Positions 7,231 to 10,998 of a DNA stretch of 10,998 nucleotides are shown piece by piece. The notes beneath the pieces are model-generated. The model worked only from the letters and a program-made list of their open reading frames with translations. It was not told the DNA's origin and did not search any database. The stretch's first letter is position 1. Every line of letters starts with the position of its first letter. Source of the stretch: Flavobacteriaceae bacterium (lineage in GTDB: Bacteria; Bacteroidota; Bacteroidia; Flavobacteriales; Flavobacteriaceae). Location: positions 13,339 through 24,336 of the forward strand of contig NVSY01000038.1 in the NCBI GenBank assembly GCA_002401385.1, given 5' to 3'. The position numbers and the translations under genes are program-made.

Positions 7231-7402
7231 ATGAACCGAACATGAATTTTTTTAATCAAAAAATACCCCCAAGGGTATGATTAAAATAAATTCATGTGAG
7301 TACGAGTGTAACGAGTGGTTACATGGGTTCTCAAATTTTGAAATATTTTATTCAATTACAAAATTTAAAATACATGAAACGAACATGAATTTTTTTAGTC
7401 AA
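7231..7402 (+). repeat. 29-nt direct repeat pair in the kinase-receiver gap
   Basis: The 29-nt stretch beginning at 7231, right after the kinase stop, recurs at 7374-7402 with two mismatches (27 of 29 identical; core CGAACATGAATTTTTTTA). A second pair, TACAAAATTTAAAATACATG at 7357 and a near-copy at 7403, is offset by 46 nt and places a copy of the receiver's start region just upstream of the true start. The pattern suggests local duplication or insertion of a small repetitive element. Confidence 0.6.
7241..7296. repeat. Long hairpin between kinase and receiver genes
   Basis: CATGAATTTTTTTAATC (7241-7257) plus ATACCC (7263-7268) pairs with GGGTAT (7273-7278), GATTA (7279-7283) and the following A-rich arm ending in TTCATG (7291-7296). 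There are about 23 base pairs in total, with a 5-nt A bulge at 7258-7262, a single bulged T at 7287 and a CCAA loop. No T-tract follows, so it is not a classical terminator. It could stabilise the kinase mRNA end, reduce receiver expression, or be part of a small repeat element. Confidence 0.6.
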
Positions 7403-7419
7403 TACAAAATTTTAAATAC

Positions 7420-7788
7420 ATGAAAAAGATATTAATTGTAGATGATGAACCAAATATTGTGATGTCTTTGGAATACTTGTTTAAAAAAGAAGGATTTCAA
7501 GTGTTTATTGCAAGAGATGGAGAAGAAGCATTGGCGACCATAGCGAAAGACATGCCAGATCTTGTGTTATTGGATATAATGATGCCAAAAGTGGATGGGT
7601 ATCAGGTGATAAAATACCTCAAGGCATCGGAAGATTTAAAAAATATAAAAGTGATTTTCTTATCTGCTAAAAGTAAAGCAATGGATATAGAAAAAGGCTT
7701 GAGTCTTGGAGCTGATAAATACATAGCCAAACCATTTTCAACTAAAAAACTGGTAAAAGAAGTAAAGGAATTAATAAATACAAAGTAA
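7420..7788 (+). CDS. Single-domain response regulator (stand-alone receiver)
   Basis: The 122-residue protein is a complete receiver domain and nothing more. The acidic pair D8-D9 is in ILIVDDEPN, the phospho-accepting Asp is D52 (LVLLDIMMPK), the switch residues are S82 (VIFLSAKS) and Y101, and the conserved Lys is K104 (YIAKPF). All key residues are present, so phosphorylation should be normal. There is no DNA-binding or enzyme domain, unlike CrbR or CbrB, the regulators paired with similar kinases in gammaproteobacteria. The kinase directly upstream is the likely phosphodonor. Output must therefore pass through protein contact, a phosphorelay, or another DNA-binding protein. The start at 7420 directly precedes the first receiver strand; a near-copy of this start region lies 46 nt upstream but reaches a stop after four codons. 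Confidence 0.93.
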   Translation: MKKILIVDDEPNIVMSLEYLFKKEGFQVFIARDGEEALATIAKDMPDLVLLDIMMPKVDGYQVIKYLKASEDLKNIKVIFLSAKSKAMDIEKGLSLGADKYIAKPFSTKKLVKEVKELINTK

Positions 7789-7857
7789 AATACGCGTATA
7801 AACATTAAACAAATTATGCATTTTGGTATTGGTAAATATCAAATGTAAATCATACAA

Positions 7858-7874
7858 GCTCCTCTTTTTGGAGC
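7858..7874. other. Short hairpin in the acyl-CoA synthetase leader
   Basis: GCTCC (7858-7862) pairs with GGAGC (7870-7874) around a 7-nt pyrimidine-rich loop, 29 nt before the start codon. It is too short and lacks a following T-tract, so it is not a convincing terminator. It may shape the 5' leader of the synthetase mRNA or be chance. No good TAnnTTTG promoter was found in the 115-bp gap after the receiver gene. Confidence 0.25.
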
Positions 7875-7880
7875 GAAAAT

Positions 7881-7895
7881 ACTAACTAACAAAAC
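7881..7895 (+). promoter_or_regulatory. Second copy of the 15-nt leader motif, before the acyl-CoA synthetase
   Basis: ACTAACTAACAAAAC is identical to the copy at 2519-2533 and lies 8 nt before the ATG at 7904. The flanking bases differ, so it is not part of a longer duplication. Confidence 0.4.
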
Positions 7896-7903
7896 CATAG
7901 AAT

Positions 7904-10900
7904 ATGAGTTATCAAAAGCATTACAATGAAAGTATTAGCAATCCAGAAAAGTTTTGGAAGGAACAGTCCGAAAATTTAACATGGTATCAAAAACCAACCA
8001 ACATTTTATCTAAAAATGAACAGGGTTTTGATCGCTGGTTTGCAGATGGAACTTTAAATATTAGTTACCTGGCTATTGATAAACATATAGAAGATGGTTT
8101 TGGAGATCAGGTGGCAATTATTTACGATTCACCAGTGACTCAAAAAGTAGTGAAATTCACATATAACGAGGTGAAAAGCGAAGTGGAACGCTTGGCAGGT
8201 GGTTTGCGAGATTTAGGAGTCGGAAAGGGAGATACAGTAATTATTTACATGCCAATGATTCCTCATGCCGCTTTTAGTATGCTGGCTTGTGCGAGGATTG
8301 GAGCCATTCACTCCGTAGTTTTTGGAGGTTTTGCACCCCACGAATTGGCCATTAGAATAGATGATTGTAAACCTAAAGTGCTAATCACCGCTACTTCTGG
8401 TATCGAGATAGATCGATTAATTGCCTACAAACCAATGGTAGATGAAGCCATAGAACTCGCAGCTCACAAACCGAATAAGGTGGTGGTGTACCAACGTAGT
8501 TTAGGAGCTATCATGACTAAGACCGAGCGTTTTGTAGATTATCAAGAGTTAGTGGATAAATCTTCACCTGCGGAATGTGTGGAGATGAATGCTACAGATC
8601 CATTGTATATTTTATACACTTCTGGAACTACGGGAAAGCCAAAAGGTATTTTACGTGATACAGGAGGGTATGCGACGGCGCTTAAATACTCAATGAAAAA
8701 TGTATACGGAGTGGCTGAAGGTGATGTGTTTTGGGGAGTTTCGGACGTAGGTTGGGTTGTAGGACATAGTTATATTGTGTACGGACCTTTATTGAATAGA
8801 AATACCACCATTATTTTTGAAGGAAAACCTATTAAAACTCCAGATGCAAGTACTTTTTGGCGTGTGATAAGTGAACATAAAGTAAACGTAATGTTTACAG
8901 CTCCAACGGCTATCCGAGCTATTAAAAAGGAAGATCCGAATGGAGAATTTATAAAGAAATTTGATTTGTCGAGTTTGAAATTCCAGTTTTTGGCAGGAGA
9001 ACGATGTGATTCTGCAACACTGGCATGGACAGAAGAACATTTGGGAGTGCCTGTAATTGACCATTGGTGGCAAACAGAGTCTGGTTGGCCTATGTTATCC
9101 AATATGGCAGGGGTGGAGTTATTGCCCGTGAAACCAGGATCTGCAGCCAAAGCAGTACCAGGATACGATGTACAAATTTTAGACGATGAAGGGAATGAAG
9201 TAGCTGCAGGAAAAGAAGGACTGGTGGTTGTGAAATTGCCTTTACCTCCTGGGAATTTGTTAGATATTTGGGGAGATACAGAACGGTTTGTAAATGGATA
9301 TTTAAAACGATTTGATGGCTATTACCTTTCTGGTGATGGAGGTTATAAAGATGAGGACGGCTATGTATTTATTACTGGGCGTGTGGATGATGTGATCAAT
9401 GTGGCTGGGCATAGATTGTCTACCGCAGAAATGGAAGAAATTGTGTCTTCTCATGATTCGGTAGCTGAATGTGCTGTTTTTGGGATTGAAGATGAGTTGA
9501 AAGGCCAAGTTCCTTTGGCTTTGACCGTGCTAAAATCAGGTGATTATATATCTTCTTTTGAGCTAGAATATAATGTGGTGCAAATGATTCGTAAGGAAAT
9601 TGGCCCTGTAGCCTCCTTAAAACAAGTGGTAATGGTAAAACGCTTGCCAAAAACGAGGTCTGGAAAAATCTTAAGAAAATTATTGAGAAACATTGCCGAT
9701 GGTGCGGACTATACCATTCCTTCAACTATAGACGATCCAGCGGTGGTGGACGAAATAGTGCATGTGTTTAAATTGCATAAAATTGGTGTCTATGCAGATG
9801 CGACTATCGAAGAACAAGTAACATTGGACGATCATCAAATAGATTCGTACATTAAATATTATAAGAAATACCAACATAGTATCAACGATCCTGAAGGATT
9901 CTGGGGAGAAATCGCAGAAACTTTTACTTGGCATAAGAAATGGGACAAAGTATTGGAATACAATTGGGATGAACCAAAATTTGAATGGTTTAAAGGTGCC
10001 AAATTAAATATCACAGAAAACTGTTTGGACCGTCATTTATTAACAAGGCCTAACAAACGCGCCATTATCTGGGAGCCAAACAATCCAGACGAAGCAGTAC
10101 GTGAATTTACATACAAGCAGTTGCATGCTGAGGTGTGTAAATTTGCCAATGTATTAAAAAATAGAGGTGTTGTTAAGGGAGATCGTGTGTGTATTTACAT
10201 GCCTATGATACCAGAATTGGCTATTGCTACCTTAGCTTGTGCTAGAATTGGAGCAGTGCACTCTGTTGTGTTTGCTGGTTTTTCTGCCTTGGCATTATCA
10301 ACAAGAATTAACGATGCCGAATGTAAAGTGCTCTTAACTACAGATGGCGTAAATCGTGGAGCAAAAGCAGTCGATTTAAAAGGAATTGCAGATGAAGCAT
10401 TAGAGACCTGTCCAACTGTCGAAACTTCTATTGTTTACAATCGTATCAATGCTGATGTAACCATGAAACCAGGACGTGATGTTTGGTGGCACGACGAATT
10501 AGTAGGCGTTTCTGAAGTCTGTCCAGCAGAGATTATGGATGCAGAGGATATGTTGTTTATCTTATACACTTCAGGTTCTACAGGAAAACCTAAAGGAATG
10601 GTACATACCTGTGCAGGATACATGGTGTACACAGCATATAGTTTTAAAAACGTGTTCCAATACGAAGAAAATGACGTGTATTTCTGTACCGCGGATATCG
10701 GTTGGATTACAGGACATTCTTATATCGTTTACGGTCCCTTAGGAGCTGGAGCCACTACCTTGATGTTTGAAGGAGTGCCTAGTTATCCTGATTTTGGACG
10801 TTTCTGGGCTATTGTAGAAAAACACAAAGTAACGCAGTTTTACACAGCACCAACAGCAATTAGAGCCTTGGCAGCGCATCCAACGAGTTTAATTGATAAA

Positions 10901-10998
10901 CATGATATTAGTTCTATAAAAGTTCTGGGGACTGTTGGGGAACCAATTAATGAAGAGGCTTGGCACTGGTATGATGAAAAAATAGGAAAACAAAAATC
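7904..10998 (+). CDS. acs: Fused PrpE-type acyl-CoA synthetase and acetyl-CoA synthetase (3' end beyond window)
   Basis: One frame stays open from ATG 7904 to the window edge (1031 codons). Module 1 (about residues 1-618) is a complete AMP-forming synthetase of PrpE/ACSS3 type: TSGTTGKPKG at 239-248, SDVGWVVGHSYIVYGPLL, WWQTESGWP at 388-396, RVDDVINVAGHRLS at 493-506, and catalytic K588 in PKTRSGKILR, then the PrpE-like tail STIDDPAVVDEI. After a linker (about 619-646), module 2 begins with a fresh Acs N-terminal domain (NDPEGFW, WDKVLEYNW, LNITENCLDRHL) and continues with TSGSTGKPKG at 889-898, ADIGWITGHSYIVYGPL and GTVGEPINEEAWHWY before the edge. Each module would form acyl-AMP and then acyl-CoA from a short-chain acid, ATP and CoA. 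I read the junction codon by codon and found no stop or frame change. The usual size of each enzyme is about 630-650 residues, so the full protein should reach about 1,260-1,280. Substrates are inferred: propionate or another short acid for module 1, acetate for module 2. Confidence 0.9.
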   Translation, partial: MSYQKHYNESISNPEKFWKEQSENLTWYQKPTNILSKNEQGFDRWFADGTLNISYLAIDKHIEDGFGDQVAIIYDSPVTQKVVKFTYNEVKSEVERLAGGLRDLGVGKGDTVIIYMPMIPHAAFSMLACARIGAIHSVVFGGFAPHELAIRIDDCKPKVLITATSGIEIDRLIAYKPMVDEAIELAAHKPNKVVVYQRSLGAIMTKTERFVDYQELVDKSSPAECVEMNATDPLYILYTSGTTGKPKGILRDTGGYATALKYSMKNVYGVAEGDVFWGVSDVGWVVGHSYIVYGPLLNRNTTIIFEGKPIKTPDASTFWRVISEHKVNVMFTAPTAIRAIKKEDPNGEFIKKFDLSSLKFQFLAGERCDSATLAWTEEHLGVPVIDHWWQTESGWPMLSNMAGVELLPVKPGSAAKAVPGYDVQILDDEGNEVAAGKEGLVVVKLPLPPGNLLDIWGDTERFVNGYLKRFDGYYLSGDGGYKDEDGYVFITGRVDDVINVAGHRLSTAEMEEIVSSHDSVAECAVFGIEDELKGQVPLALTVLKSGDYISSFELEYNVVQMIRKEIGPVASLKQVVMVKRLPKTRSGKILRKLLRNIADGADYTIPSTIDDPAVVDEIVHVFKLHKIGVYADATIEEQVTLDDHQIDSYIKYYKKYQHSINDPEGFWGEIAETFTWHKKWDKVLEYNWDEPKFEWFKGAKLNITENCLDRHLLTRPNKRAIIWEPNNPDEAVREFTYKQLHAEVCKFANVLKNRGVVKGDRVCIYMPMIPELAIATLACARIGAVHSVVFAGFSALALSTRINDAECKVLLTTDGVNRGAKAVDLKGIADEALETCPTVETSIVYNRINADVTMKPGRDVWWHDELVGVSEVCPAEIMDAEDMLFILYTSGSTGKPKGMVHTCAGYMVYTAYSFKNVFQYEENDVYFCTADIGWITGHSYIVYGPLGAGATTLMFEGVPSYPDFGRFWAIVEKHKVTQFYTAPTAIRALAAHPTSLIDKHDISSIKVLGTVGEPINEEAWHWYDEKIGKQK

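Noticed and set aside
7231..7419. CRISPR-like repeats
   Set aside because: Only two imperfect copies, unequal spacing, and no array or cas gene.
7822..7853. Promoter for the synthetase gene (TTTG at 7822-7825 with TAAATCAT at 7846-7853)
   Set aside because: The downstream element matches TAnnTTTG poorly, so it is too weak to list as a feature.
8770..9150. Open frames on the minus strand within the synthetase gene (also around 9302-9934 and 10435-10632)
   Set aside because: They lie wholly inside a frame with unmistakable Acs/PrpE motifs, show no recognisable domain, and are low-complexity shadows.
9720..9850. Two separate genes (prpE then acs) with a missed stop between them
   Set aside because: Codon-by-codon reading of 9661-10080 shows a continuous frame with no stop and no in-frame Met near the start of the second module. 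A sequencing error cannot be excluded from the sequence alone.

Overview
The window looks like part of a flavobacterial (Bacteroidota, probably Flavobacteriia) chromosome. It is AT-rich, Shine-Dalgarno sequences are weak or absent, one site fits the Bacteroidota promoter consensus TAnnTTTG, and the proteins read as typical flavobacterial versions of their families. All recognised genes lie on the + strand. No tRNA, rRNA or CRISPR array was seen.

Layout. Positions 1-360 are AT-rich and without a gene, but hold a 13-bp inverted repeat (235-268). A small zinc-ribbon/HTH protein of IS1 InsA type follows (361-780), then a 10-bp dyad (782-805). Next come an outer-membrane porin-like protein (895-2091) and a DUF4212 two-helix subunit (2104-2361). 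A terminator-like hairpin and a candidate promoter separate that subunit from its usual partner, a sodium:solute (acetate-type) symporter (2544-4253). After another hairpin, a second small two-helix protein (4353-4547) overlaps a large sensor kinase whose input module is itself a sodium:solute-symporter domain plus a STAC linker (4540-7230, CbrA/CrbS/MxtR type). A structured, repeat-bearing gap (7231-7419) leads to a stand-alone receiver protein (7420-7788). Last is a very long open frame (7904 to the window edge) in which a complete PrpE-type acyl-CoA synthetase is fused in frame to an acetyl-CoA synthetase.

How the genes may work together (inference). The porin would admit short-chain carboxylates across the outer membrane. 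The DUF4212/symporter pair would import them with sodium. The PrpE-Acs protein would activate them to acyl-CoA. The transporter-like kinase and the receiver would sense the flux and control the genes. The gene set resembles the gammaproteobacterial acetate switch, in which CrbS/CrbR controls acs, but with three differences: the receiver has no DNA-binding domain, the kinase shows no PAS domain, and two ligase modules share one polypeptide. The InsA-like HTH protein at the head of the cluster is a candidate for the missing DNA-binding output, but nothing in the sequence proves this.
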